This document shows, one piece after another, positions 14,993 through 22,723 of a stretch of DNA of 64,000 nt (positions within the stretch are counted from its first letter, which is position 1; every line of letters begins with the position of its first letter). The DNA is taken from positions 1 to 64,000 of the forward strand of contig CACEFQ010000007.1 of the NCBI GenBank assembly GCA_902558885.1, given 5' to 3'. The translations under genes were made by a program, and so were the position numbers. Below the pieces are notes generated by a model. That model was not told where the DNA came from, ran no database searches, and saw only the letters and a list, made by a program, of their open reading frames with translations. The stretch comes from an uncultured SAR116 cluster alpha proteobacterium. Lineage in GTDB: Bacteria; Pseudomonadota; Alphaproteobacteria; Puniceispirillales; Marisalimonadaceae.

Positions 14993-17020
14993 TTAAATTT
15001 TCTGAATCCACAATCGATACATTGATTTAAAAATATCTTTGTGAGAATTTTCAACCTCATGCCATTTATCCAAATCCAGGATATTTTTATCACTTTTAAA
15101 AATATTATAAAATGTATTGTATAAAAAGTTTTTTTTCAAAATATAATTTTCATCAAAACCAAGAAAGGATAAATTCAACTTTTTTAAACATGATTTTATT
15201 TGTGGTAGTGTAAATTGATGTTCTTTACAATGAAAAATTAAGTCTCTCAATTCACTCATGTTGAAAAAGTCTCGAAACCCAAAAAAACTTTCAAAATTAG
15301 GATCAGATTTTATCATTTTGTTTCTAAATTCGCGGATCTCTACGTTAAAATCTTTAATATCTTGTGATGAATATTTATCTTGATAGGGTTTGATATTACG
15401 CCTTGCTATTTTACTGTACAAACAAATTTTCATTAATCCATTTTTATTTAGTACTTCAGTTAATTTTTGCCACCCTTGCATAGGATTATCTAGGTGGTGT
15501 AAGACACCACTACAAACAATTATATCAAACTTGGTATTTAATTCTTTTACATTAAGAAGATCACATTGGTAAAAATTAATATTTTCTATTTTATATTCTT
15601 TGGATTTACGTATAGCATAAGATAGACTAGTTTTGCTTAAATCTATAGCAGTGATATTTAAATTTTCTATATAAGAAGATAAGTTTATAGGTTCTTGGCC
15701 AGTACCACAACCTGCAACTAAAATTTCTAACTTTTGATTATTAGTTGTTTTGTTTTCAATAAAGTTAATTTTTTTAAGACTTAAATACTCTTTCATACTA
15801 ATTTTATTTGGAAATATAGGTATTTTATCCCATTTGGGATAAGGATTTTCTTCATATTGTGATTTTACTTGACTGGAAATATGATTTTCTATTTGGTTCA
15901 ATGAAACAATATTTTTTTTGTATTTTTCTTCAATAAATGGAAATGTTATAAATTTTTCCTTCAATTTTAAAAAATCAAAAGGAAAATTTATTTTATTTAT
16001 CCATTTGTACTTTTTTAAATCACGATAACTTCCTAAAAGAAGCAAATTCACGAAGTTTGTATTTGAATTTTCTTCTGTTAGCTTATCAAGTTCATTTTCT
16101 AAATCATTAATTAAAAAAGTTTCATTTTCATTTTCATATATTATATATTCACTCATATAATTTTGTATTGCAATAGATTGTATCAGTTTACTGATTTCTA
16201 TTTTAGGTTCTATTTTTTTCCGATGAATTAATAAATACTCTCTTAACTTTTGAATAAATTGTTCAAATTTTAAATTAGTAATAACAAAACTTTCCATACA
16301 CATATGGTATAATTTTATATTTGAAAATTTGATTAACATGTTTATAAAATTTTGATTTAATTCATTTTTTTTAAGAATGTGATCTTTAATTTTTTTAAAA
16401 AGAGGACTAAGCATAAGTAAATTAAATGCATTTTTGTGAATAAATCTCATTTCTGTGTCTGAAAAATATAGCTTATCAGATAATGCTAGTTCGTATGATT
16501 CAACCCATAAATCACTATATTCTTCAGAGCCATATTGTAATAATAGATTATTTAAATTGGTGAATAAATCTTTACTATTAGTATTTAAAGAAAATGCTCT
16601 TTTAAAACATTTTAGGGCTGATATTATATCTTTTCTATCTTTATAGATTTTTCCAAGATTGCAAAAAGCATATGAATTTTTATTGTCTAAAATTAGTGCT
16701 TTTTGGAATTTTTTTTCAGCTTCTTGTTTTTGATTATTGTTATATAATATTGCACCAATGGCGTTATACAGATTTGAGTTATCTTTATCTTTTTTTAATT
16801 CCTCTTCAGCTAAATTTATTGCTTCAGAAGATTTACCATTTAACATTAATTGATTTATGATTAGTAGTTTATCTCTTGATGAAGAATTTCTAGACTTAAA
16901 GTCTGAAGAAATTGTATTATTGTAATTTTTTAACCCATCATAATTGAAATTTGAATTTAAAGAAATACCATTTTTAATGAATGGTTCGGGTTTAGAAAAA
17001 TTTTTCTTAAAGTGTTCCAT
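14993..17020 (-). CDS. TPR protein with SAM-dependent methyltransferase domain
   Basis: The 675-residue protein has TPR units near residues 45-160, a long helical middle, then YEENPYPKW (~390), a hallmark of TPR-fused methyltransferases. A class I methyltransferase core follows: ILVAGCGTGQEP (~430, SAM-binding motif I), AIDLSKTSL (motif II) and FDIIVCSGVLHHLDNP (motif IV). The target is not identifiable; flagellin lysine or flagellin-glycan methylation is inferred from context. It converges with the TPR-SGNH gene (4-bp gap) and lies downstream of fleQ with its own sigma-54-like promoter. An AGGA lies 6 bases before the ATG. Confidence 0.85.
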   Translation of the reverse strand: MEHFKKNFSKPEPFIKNGISLNSNFNYDGLKNYNNTISSDFKSRNSSSRDKLLIINQLMLNGKSSEAINLAEEELKKDKDNSNLYNAIGAILYNNNQKQEAEKKFQKALILDNKNSYAFCNLGKIYKDRKDIISALKCFKRAFSLNTNSKDLFTNLNNLLLQYGSEEYSDLWVESYELALSDKLYFSDTEMRFIHKNAFNLLMLSPLFKKIKDHILKKNELNQNFINMLIKFSNIKLYHMCMESFVITNLKFEQFIQKLREYLLIHRKKIEPKIEISKLIQSIAIQNYMSEYIIYENENETFLINDLENELDKLTEENSNTNFVNLLLLGSYRDLKKYKWINKINFPFDFLKLKEKFITFPFIEEKYKKNIVSLNQIENHISSQVKSQYEENPYPKWDKIPIFPNKISMKEYLSLKKINFIENKTTNNQKLEILVAGCGTGQEPINLSSYIENLNITAIDLSKTSLSYAIRKSKEYKIENINFYQCDLLNVKELNTKFDIIVCSGVLHHLDNPMQGWQKLTEVLNKNGLMKICLYSKIARRNIKPYQDKYSSQDIKDFNVEIREFRNKMIKSDPNFESFFGFRDFFNMSELRDLIFHCKEHQFTLPQIKSCLKKLNLSFLGFDENYILKKNFLYNTFYNIFKSDKNILDLDKWHEVENSHKDIFKSMYRLWIQKI

Positions 17021-17042
17021 TAATATTCCTTTTTTTTAAATC

Positions 17043-17058
17043 AGCAAAATTTATGCCG
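17043..17058 (-). promoter_or_regulatory. Sigma-54-like promoter of the TPR-methyltransferase
   Basis: On the minus strand CGGCA, TAAATT, TTGCT keeps the GG and GC elements with correct spacing; the first base is C rather than T. It sits 23 bp before the start codon, giving a very short leader that still includes the AGGA ribosome-binding site. Confidence 0.65.
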
Positions 17059-17072
17059 AAACTATAAAAAAA

Positions 17073-18203
17073 TTAATTTATATTAATGGAATATTTTTTC
17101 ATTTTTTCAATTAAAGTGGTTCGTCTTAATTTTAATTTGTCAGCTGCTAGAGCCACTTTATTATTAGTTTTTTCGAGGGCTTCTTCTATCAGAACAATTT
17201 CAACATCTTGTAAGTGTCTTCTTAAATCTATTTCATCATAAAATGAAAACCAGTTTTTATAATTTTTTGGGTGTGGTAAGTAATCTTCTAGATTGTTGGC
17301 AAGGTCGTTTTCTTCAATGTTAGTTATTCCACTTAAATCAGATGTCATATCCCACAATGCTTCTTGTTCTTCAGCAACTGTTGGTACTTTTAATCTAAGT
17401 AAATTTTCATGTACGTTTGTACTTGTAATTTCTTTACCTGCGAAAATTATACATGCTCTCTCAATTACATTTTTTAGTTCACGCACATTACCAGGCCAGT
17501 TATGTTTACAAAGTGCTGTTATTGCCTCGGTTGTAAAAATTGGTTTTTGTGTTTCATCTACTTTAAGATTACTTAAGAGTGTTTTTTGTAGGCTGGGTAT
17601 ATCAGTTCTTCTTTCTGCTAAAGAGGGCACATTAATTGGTAGAACATTTATCCTAAAAAATAAATCTGCTCTAAATTCACCACTTTCAACCTTTTTTTCA
17701 AGATCTCTATGAGTTGCGCAAATCAACCTTAAATCTATTTTAATGTCTTGTGCTCCACCAACTCTTTGTATAGTTTTACTTTCAATAGCTCTTAAAAGTT
17801 TAGCTTGAAGTGGTAAGGGCATATCACCAATTTCATCAAGAAAAAGCGACCCGCCACTTGATTGTTCAAACCTTCCTTTTCTTTGTTTATCCGCACCTGT
17901 AAATGAACCTTTTTCATGTCCGAAAAGTTCTGATTCTAGTAACTCAGATGGAATTGCTGCACAGTTCACAGTAATGAAGGGACCTTTTTTATTTGAACAT
18001 TTGTGAATAGCTTGCGCAACAATATCTTTACCAGTACCAGTTTCACCTAAAATTAATGCAGTACTATCTGTTTGAGAAACCATTGCTATTAAATTTTTTA
18101 ATGATTTAGTTTCAGGACTTTCGCCATCAATCATTTCATTAAGTTTATCTAATATAGACTTATTTTGTTTAGATTCGTTGGTAAGTTTATCGACAACATT
18201 CAT
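17073..18203 (-). CDS. fleQ: FleQ-like sigma-54 activator
   Basis: The 376-residue enhancer-binding protein lacks an N-terminal receiver domain. It consists of a short leader, an AAA+ domain with Walker A GETGTGKD (53-60), the sigma-54 contact loop GSFTGA (99-104) and Walker B LFLDE (~120), and a C-terminal Fis-type helix-turn-helix (~340-373, NNKVALAADKLKLRRTTLIE). Such proteins are master activators of flagellar sigma-54 promoters. The contact loop carries Ser where GAFTGA is standard. It is divergent from the HTH-less activator at 18392, and two FleQ-box-like palindromes lie upstream of its start. FleQ is the best family match; NtrC-type regulators of other function are less likely given the location. 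Confidence 0.85.
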   Translation of the reverse strand: MNVVDKLTNESKQNKSILDKLNEMIDGESPETKSLKNLIAMVSQTDSTALILGETGTGKDIVAQAIHKCSNKKGPFITVNCAAIPSELLESELFGHEKGSFTGADKQRKGRFEQSSGGSLFLDEIGDMPLPLQAKLLRAIESKTIQRVGGAQDIKIDLRLICATHRDLEKKVESGEFRADLFFRINVLPINVPSLAERRTDIPSLQKTLLSNLKVDETQKPIFTTEAITALCKHNWPGNVRELKNVIERACIIFAGKEITSTNVHENLLRLKVPTVAEEQEALWDMTSDLSGITNIEENDLANNLEDYLPHPKNYKNWFSFYDEIDLRRHLQDVEIVLIEEALEKTNNKVALAADKLKLRRTTLIEKMKKYSININ

Positions 18204-18213
18204 TTAAAAATCC

Positions 18214-18227
18214 GTCAAATAATTGAA
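18214..18227. promoter_or_regulatory. FleQ-box-like site 1
   Basis: GTCAAATAATTGAA is close to the Pseudomonas FleQ box (GTCAATAAATTGAC). It lies 11 bp before the fleQ-like start codon and about 115 bp upstream of the sigma-54 promoter of the divergent activator gene. Confidence 0.5.
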
Positions 18228-18244
18228 AATTTAAAATTATTTTT

Positions 18245-18258
18245 GTCATAATAATGAC
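18245..18258. promoter_or_regulatory. FleQ-box-like palindrome 2
   Basis: GTCATAATAATGAC is the core of a perfect inverted repeat TGTCAT-N4-ATGACA (18244-18259). It has the size and end bases of the FleQ box. It overlaps the putative -10 of the fleQ-like gene and lies about 85 bp upstream of the sigma-54 promoter at 18344, a normal enhancer distance. Confidence 0.6.
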
Positions 18259-18277
18259 ATTTTAACTAATAAATCAA
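18248..18277 (-). promoter_or_regulatory. Tentative sigma-70 promoter of the fleQ-like gene
   Basis: On the minus strand TTGATT (18272-18277), an 18-bp spacer and TATTAT (18248-18253) form a moderate -35/-10 pair. The -10 falls inside the palindrome, which would allow autorepression. In DNA this AT-rich, such matches arise easily by chance. Confidence 0.3.
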
Positions 18278-18343
18278 TATTATAAGTAAAAAAATACTTT
18301 TATAGTATTTAAAATTACCAATAAACTCTTGTAATTTAGAGTT

Positions 18344-18359
18344 TGGCAAGCTTCTTGCT
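18344..18359 (+). promoter_or_regulatory. Sigma-54 promoter of the fleT-fliEFGHIJ operon
   Basis: TGGCA, AGCTTC, TTGCT is a strong -24/-12 match. It lies 32 bp upstream of the ATG at 18392 and downstream of two FleQ-box-like sites. Confidence 0.92.
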
Positions 18360-18391
18360 TCTAAGATTTCTGATAATTTTAGGAGTATTTT

Positions 18392-19588
18392 ATGAGCCAA
18401 GTTATTGTTGTAAATAATAGTTTAAAGATCGCTAATAATTTATGTAATATTTTAGAACAAAGGGATATTACTGTAATTAAAGCAGGAGTGGGTAGCACAA
18501 AACCAGATTTTTTTGGAATTGATCTTGTTGGTTATCAAGCTGATACAATTGTTTGCTCAGATATTTTTGAGAAAGAAATTGGTGGCTCATCAAAATTGGT
18601 TTCAATTGCAAGACAGGCAAAATTAACAAAGATTATTGTCATATCAGATGACAGTAATTCCAACGGTATAGAGATTAAGGACGAGCTAGGTGGTGCTGTA
18701 AAAAGAATTAATGTTGCTGATTATACAGATCAATATTCTCTAGAATTAATATTTAACACATGTTGTCCAAATATATCTTTTTCAGCTGGTGATTCAAAAA
18801 CATATGAATTATTATCATTAGCTAGAAGAGTGGCAATTACAGATGTAACTGTTTTCATAAATGGTCCAACAGGCTCAGGTAAAGAAGTATTAGCAAATTA
18901 CCTTCATGAAAACTCTAATAGAAAAGATGAACCATTTGTTGCTGTTAATTGTGCTGCAATTCCAGAAAACATGTTAGAAGCTATTCTTTTTGGTCATGAA
19001 AAGGGTGCATTTACAGGTGCATCAAATGCTAACAAAGGCATTTTTCGAGCAGCTGATAAAGGAACATTACTTTTAGATGAAATTTCAGAAATGCCGCTAT
19101 CATTGCAGGCAAAATTATTGAGAGTTTTACAAGAAAGAAAAGTAACTCCTGTAGGCGGGCAAAGGGATATTGATGTAGATGTAAGGGTTTTAGCAACATC
19201 TAATAGAGATATGGCTTATGAGGTAAATCAGTCTAGATTCAGAGAAGACCTATATTATAGGCTCAATGTTTTTCCCCTACAAACACGTAATTTATCATCA
19301 AGGAAAGACGATATATTACCAATTGCAATAAAAATTTTAGATAAACATAATCAAGAAGGAAGGTCATCACCTTACCTAACAAATGAAGCAAGAGAATTGC
19401 TACTAAGTCATAATTGGCCAGGTAATGTAAGAGAACTAGAAAACACTCTTCAAAGAGCCCTTGTCCTAAGTAATGAAAATATCATTGATGAAAAATCAAT
19501 TATGATAGACAAATCATTGTCAAAAATTAATGAAAATTCATCACTTGAATCATTTGCAGATCAACTGGCTTTTGCAAAAGTAACTTAA
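18392..19588 (+). CDS. fleT: Sigma-54 activator lacking a DNA-binding domain (FleT-like)
   Basis: The 398-residue protein has a degenerate receiver-like N-terminus (~1-125), then an AAA+ domain with Walker A GPTGSGKE (158-165), GAFTGA (205-210), Walker B LLLDE and the WPGNVRELENTLQRA sensor II region. It ends about 40 residues later without the Fis-type helix-turn-helix found in FlbD, FleR or FlrC. In Rhodobacter fla1, FleT is likewise an HTH-less activator encoded as first gene before fliEFGHIJ, and it works together with FleQ. The same gene order here supports that name. It follows a strong sigma-54 promoter. A truncated FlrC/FlbD is the alternative; the stop is clean, with no frameshifted HTH visible before fliE. 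Confidence 0.8.
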   Translation: MSQVIVVNNSLKIANNLCNILEQRDITVIKAGVGSTKPDFFGIDLVGYQADTIVCSDIFEKEIGGSSKLVSIARQAKLTKIIVISDDSNSNGIEIKDELGGAVKRINVADYTDQYSLELIFNTCCPNISFSAGDSKTYELLSLARRVAITDVTVFINGPTGSGKEVLANYLHENSNRKDEPFVAVNCAAIPENMLEAILFGHEKGAFTGASNANKGIFRAADKGTLLLDEISEMPLSLQAKLLRVLQERKVTPVGGQRDIDVDVRVLATSNRDMAYEVNQSRFREDLYYRLNVFPLQTRNLSSRKDDILPIAIKILDKHNQEGRSSPYLTNEARELLLSHNWPGNVRELENTLQRALVLSNENIIDEKSIMIDKSLSKINENSSLESFADQLAFAKVT

Positions 19589-19602
19589 AGGGATCATAAA
19601 TT

Positions 19603-19914
19603 ATGAAGATTACAGATCAAAACATAAGTACAGGAATTTTAAGGCAAAATATTTTAGAAAAAGCTAATGAGGCTTTTTCAGGTAATAACAAAGTTGAAGA
19701 TTTTTCTAAAAAAATGAACGATGCTATTAATTCTGTAGCTGAAACTCAGAACAAAGCTTCACAAATTACTAAAGACTATGAACTTGGAAAAGAGACTGAT
19801 CTTACAAAAGTAATTATGCAACAGCAAATTTCAAATATTGCATTTCAAATGACGTTAAATGTGAGAAATAAAGTTTTAAGTTCTTACAAAGATATCATGA
19901 ATATGCCCGTTTAA
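19603..19914 (+). CDS. fliE: Flagellar hook-basal body protein FliE
   Basis: The 103-residue protein matches FliE, the junction between MS ring and rod. The C-terminal half has the conserved pattern DLTKVIMQQQISNIAFQMTL followed by VRNKVLSSYKDIMNMPV. It is exported by the type III apparatus and has no signal peptide. It lies 14 bp after fleT and 23 bp before fliF in one operon. Confidence 0.93.
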   Translation: MKITDQNISTGILRQNILEKANEAFSGNNKVEDFSKKMNDAINSVAETQNKASQITKDYELGKETDLTKVIMQQQISNIAFQMTLNVRNKVLSSYKDIMNMPV

Positions 19915-19937
19915 ATTAAAATTGTTAGGAAAAGATA

Positions 19938-21650
19938 ATGGCAGAAGCAACAACAGGAAATGATCTAACAGGTGTAAACCAGAGTACAGGTATTATTAGT
20001 AGGATTTCTACATCAATTTCAAATGTGAGGAGAATGACATCTGATCCAGCTGTGCAAAAATCAATTCCATTGATATTTGGTGTAATTGTTGCTTTTGTAG
20101 GATTAATCGTATTTCTAACTATGCAAAAGTCAGACATGACAACACTTTTTGCTTCACTTCCTGAAAGTGAAAAAGCTTTGGTAGTTCAAACACTGAAGCA
20201 AAATGGCGTTAATGCGTCATTAAATCCATCTACTGGTGAAGTTGTTGTGCCAGTTAAGGATTATCATGAATCAAGAATGTTGCTTGCAGGTGAAGGTCTG
20301 CCATCCTCCGTTCCTGACGGTTATGATAGCTTAGGTGACATGCCAATGGGAACAAGTAGATCTGTTGAAGCTATTAAAATTAAACAATCTTTAGAAGCAG
20401 AATTATCAAGGTCAATTAATCATATATCTGGAATTAGTTCTGCAAGAGTCCATCTAGCTATTCCAGAAAAAACAGTGTTTGCAAGAGAAATTGCCCTTCC
20501 TTCAGCCTCGGTATTTGTTAAATTAGCTAATGGTAGGTCTTTAGGAAGGCAGCAAGTTCAGTCAATAGTTCATCTTGTTGCATCCTCAGTACCAAATTTA
20601 CCATCAGAAAACATAACTGTGGTTGATCAATTTGGTGAACTTTTGTCAAAACCATCAAACGATCTCTCTGCATCAATTTCTAGTGAACAAATGTCACAGA
20701 CAATGAGATTGGGTGAAATATATAAATCTAGAATTATTTCATTGTTAACACCGATAGTTGGAGCAGGTAATTTAAAAGCTGAAATAAATGTTGATATGAA
20801 TTTCACTCAAAGAGAAATTACCGAAGAATCTGTTGATCCTAAAGGTAATGCACTTAGAAGTGAACAAAGTTCATTAGACGAGAGTGCTAATCCTGAGGCC
20901 AGAGGCATTCCAGGAGCTTTATCAAATGCTCCTCCTTTAGCTCCTGATTTAAAAACAGAAGTTCCTGAAGGTAAAGAAGCTGCTGGGACTCTAAAACAGA
21001 GAAGTCAAACATCTGTTAAAAATTACGAAATAAGTAGAAAAGTTGAAACTACTAAAGCTCAATATGGAGAAATTAAAAAAATTAAAGCTGCAGTAATTAT
21101 TCGTGAAAAGAAAATGATTACTCCTGAAGGCGTTGTTTCATTTGAAAAGTTTAGTGATGAAAAATTATTAGAAATAAAGTCTCTTGTTCAAGAAGCTCTT
21201 GGCTTCGATGAAGCAAGAGGAGATAGTGTCACAGTAACAAGTAGTCCTTTTGTAGATATTTTAGAGGTAGAAGTAGCTCCTTGGTATGAAAATGAATCTG
21301 TGAAAGAACTTGCCCAACAATTAGCAACAGTTTTAATATTGGCAATCGTTATATTTGGAGCATTACATCCTTTGTTAAAAAGGGTTCTTGTTCCAGCTGG
21401 ATACACATCTGGCCCCGGTGTAATGGCTTCTGATGAAGAGGATGATGTAGATGATAAAATTGAAGTTCAAGAAGGAGAATCTCTTGAGGATATAAAAGCA
21501 AAGTTAAAACCAAAGAAGGCAGCCATATCAGCAGAAATGTTGGATACAGCTAATACTTATGATGATAAAGTTGCCGTAATCCGAATGATAGTAGGAGACG
21601 AGGCAGGTAGGGTTTCCAGCGTCTTTAAAAATATGATGGAAAAAGAATAA
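19938..21650 (+). CDS. fliF: Flagellar MS-ring protein FliF
   Basis: The 570-residue protein forms the inner-membrane MS ring. It has one N-terminal membrane helix (about residues 44-64), a large periplasmic part with PLPSVPDGY-like and ELSRSINHISGISSARVHLA motifs (ring-building YscJ-type domain), and a second membrane helix (~461-480). The acidic cytoplasmic tail ends in VAVIRMIVGDEAGRVSSVFK, the FliG-binding segment. Length is normal. An AGGAAAAG lies just before the ATG. Confidence 0.97.
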   Translation: MAEATTGNDLTGVNQSTGIISRISTSISNVRRMTSDPAVQKSIPLIFGVIVAFVGLIVFLTMQKSDMTTLFASLPESEKALVVQTLKQNGVNASLNPSTGEVVVPVKDYHESRMLLAGEGLPSSVPDGYDSLGDMPMGTSRSVEAIKIKQSLEAELSRSINHISGISSARVHLAIPEKTVFAREIALPSASVFVKLANGRSLGRQQVQSIVHLVASSVPNLPSENITVVDQFGELLSKPSNDLSASISSEQMSQTMRLGEIYKSRIISLLTPIVGAGNLKAEINVDMNFTQREITEESVDPKGNALRSEQSSLDESANPEARGIPGALSNAPPLAPDLKTEVPEGKEAAGTLKQRSQTSVKNYEISRKVETTKAQYGEIKKIKAAVIIREKKMITPEGVVSFEKFSDEKLLEIKSLVQEALGFDEARGDSVTVTSSPFVDILEVEVAPWYENESVKELAQQLATVLILAIVIFGALHPLLKRVLVPAGYTSGPGVMASDEEDDVDDKIEVQEGESLEDIKAKLKPKKAAISAEMLDTANTYDDKVAVIRMIVGDEAGRVSSVFKNMMEKE

Positions 21651-21671
21651 AGTAGAGAGTAGGGTACTAAA

Positions 21672-22709
21672 ATGGCAGAAGCAGTAAAAAAACCAAGTGC
21701 AGATGAGGTTTACCAAGGTTTAACAGGTACACAAAAATGTGCAATTTTAATGATGTTAATTGGTGAAGATGAAGCTGCAGAAATAATGGGCAACCTCTCT
21801 CCAAAGGAAGTTCAAGTACTTGGCTCAGCTATGTATTCTGTTCAAGGTTTAGGACAAGATACAGTTAATTTAGTCTTAGATGAGTTTTTAGCAATTATTA
21901 AGGCACAAACAAGTCTTGGTATATCTGGAGGTGGCTATATAAAAAATGTTTTAACCAAATCATTGGGAGAAGATAAAGCACAAACTGTTTTAGGAAAAAT
22001 AACTCCATCAGACAGTAACAAAGCAATCGAAATACTTGACTGGCTTGATGCCAGATCAATTGCTGACTTAATCATTGATGAGCATCCACAAATTATAGCA
22101 TTAATTATTTCTTACTTAGAGCCGTCTACCGCATCAGACGTCCTAACATTTATGCCTGAAAAAAGTCAATCAGATATAATTAAAAGGATAGCAACATTGG
22201 AAACAGTTCAGCCTGAAGCATTAAAAGAGTTAGATAGAGTAATGCAAAAAGTTTTTTCCTCTAATGCAAGTTTAAGAGCTAGTAAAGTAGGTGGTGTCCC
22301 CGCCGCAGCTAAAATTATGAACTTTTTAAGCCAAGATGGTGAAGCAAAAATAATGAAAGAAATTCTAAAGGATGATAAGCAGTTAATGCAAGACATCCAA
22401 GACAGTATGTTTGTCTTTGAAACATTATTATTGTCTGATGATAAATCACTTCAGACACTTCTTCGTGCTGTAGAAGATGATTTAATAATATTAGCACTTA
22501 AAGGAGCAGATGAAGAATTGAAAACAAAGTTATTTGGATGTATGTCACAACGTGCGGCGGCCAATATACAAGATGAAATGGAAGCACTTGGCCCAGTAAG
22601 GTTGACAGAAGTACAAGAGGCACAAAAACAGATAATTGCTGTTGCAAGAAGAATGTCTGATGAAGGATCAATTGTATTGGCAGGTCGTGGCGGCGATGAT
22701 TATGTATAA
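21672..22709 (+). CDS. fliG: Flagellar motor switch protein FliG
   Basis: The 345-residue protein matches FliG throughout. The N-terminal domain (GTQKCAILMMLIGEDEAAEI) binds FliF. The middle has DEHPQIIALIISYLEP, the EHPQ motif contacting FliM, and the C-terminal domain carries the charged torque helix near DDLIILALKGADEELK. It forms the rotor part of the C-ring. Length is typical and it lies 21 bp after fliF. Confidence 0.97.
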   Translation: MAEAVKKPSADEVYQGLTGTQKCAILMMLIGEDEAAEIMGNLSPKEVQVLGSAMYSVQGLGQDTVNLVLDEFLAIIKAQTSLGISGGGYIKNVLTKSLGEDKAQTVLGKITPSDSNKAIEILDWLDARSIADLIIDEHPQIIALIISYLEPSTASDVLTFMPEKSQSDIIKRIATLETVQPEALKELDRVMQKVFSSNASLRASKVGGVPAAAKIMNFLSQDGEAKIMKEILKDDKQLMQDIQDSMFVFETLLLSDDKSLQTLLRAVEDDLIILALKGADEELKTKLFGCMSQRAAANIQDEMEALGPVRLTEVQEAQKQIIAVARRMSDEGSIVLAGRGGDDYV

Positions 22710-22723
22710 TTTATATTAATATT

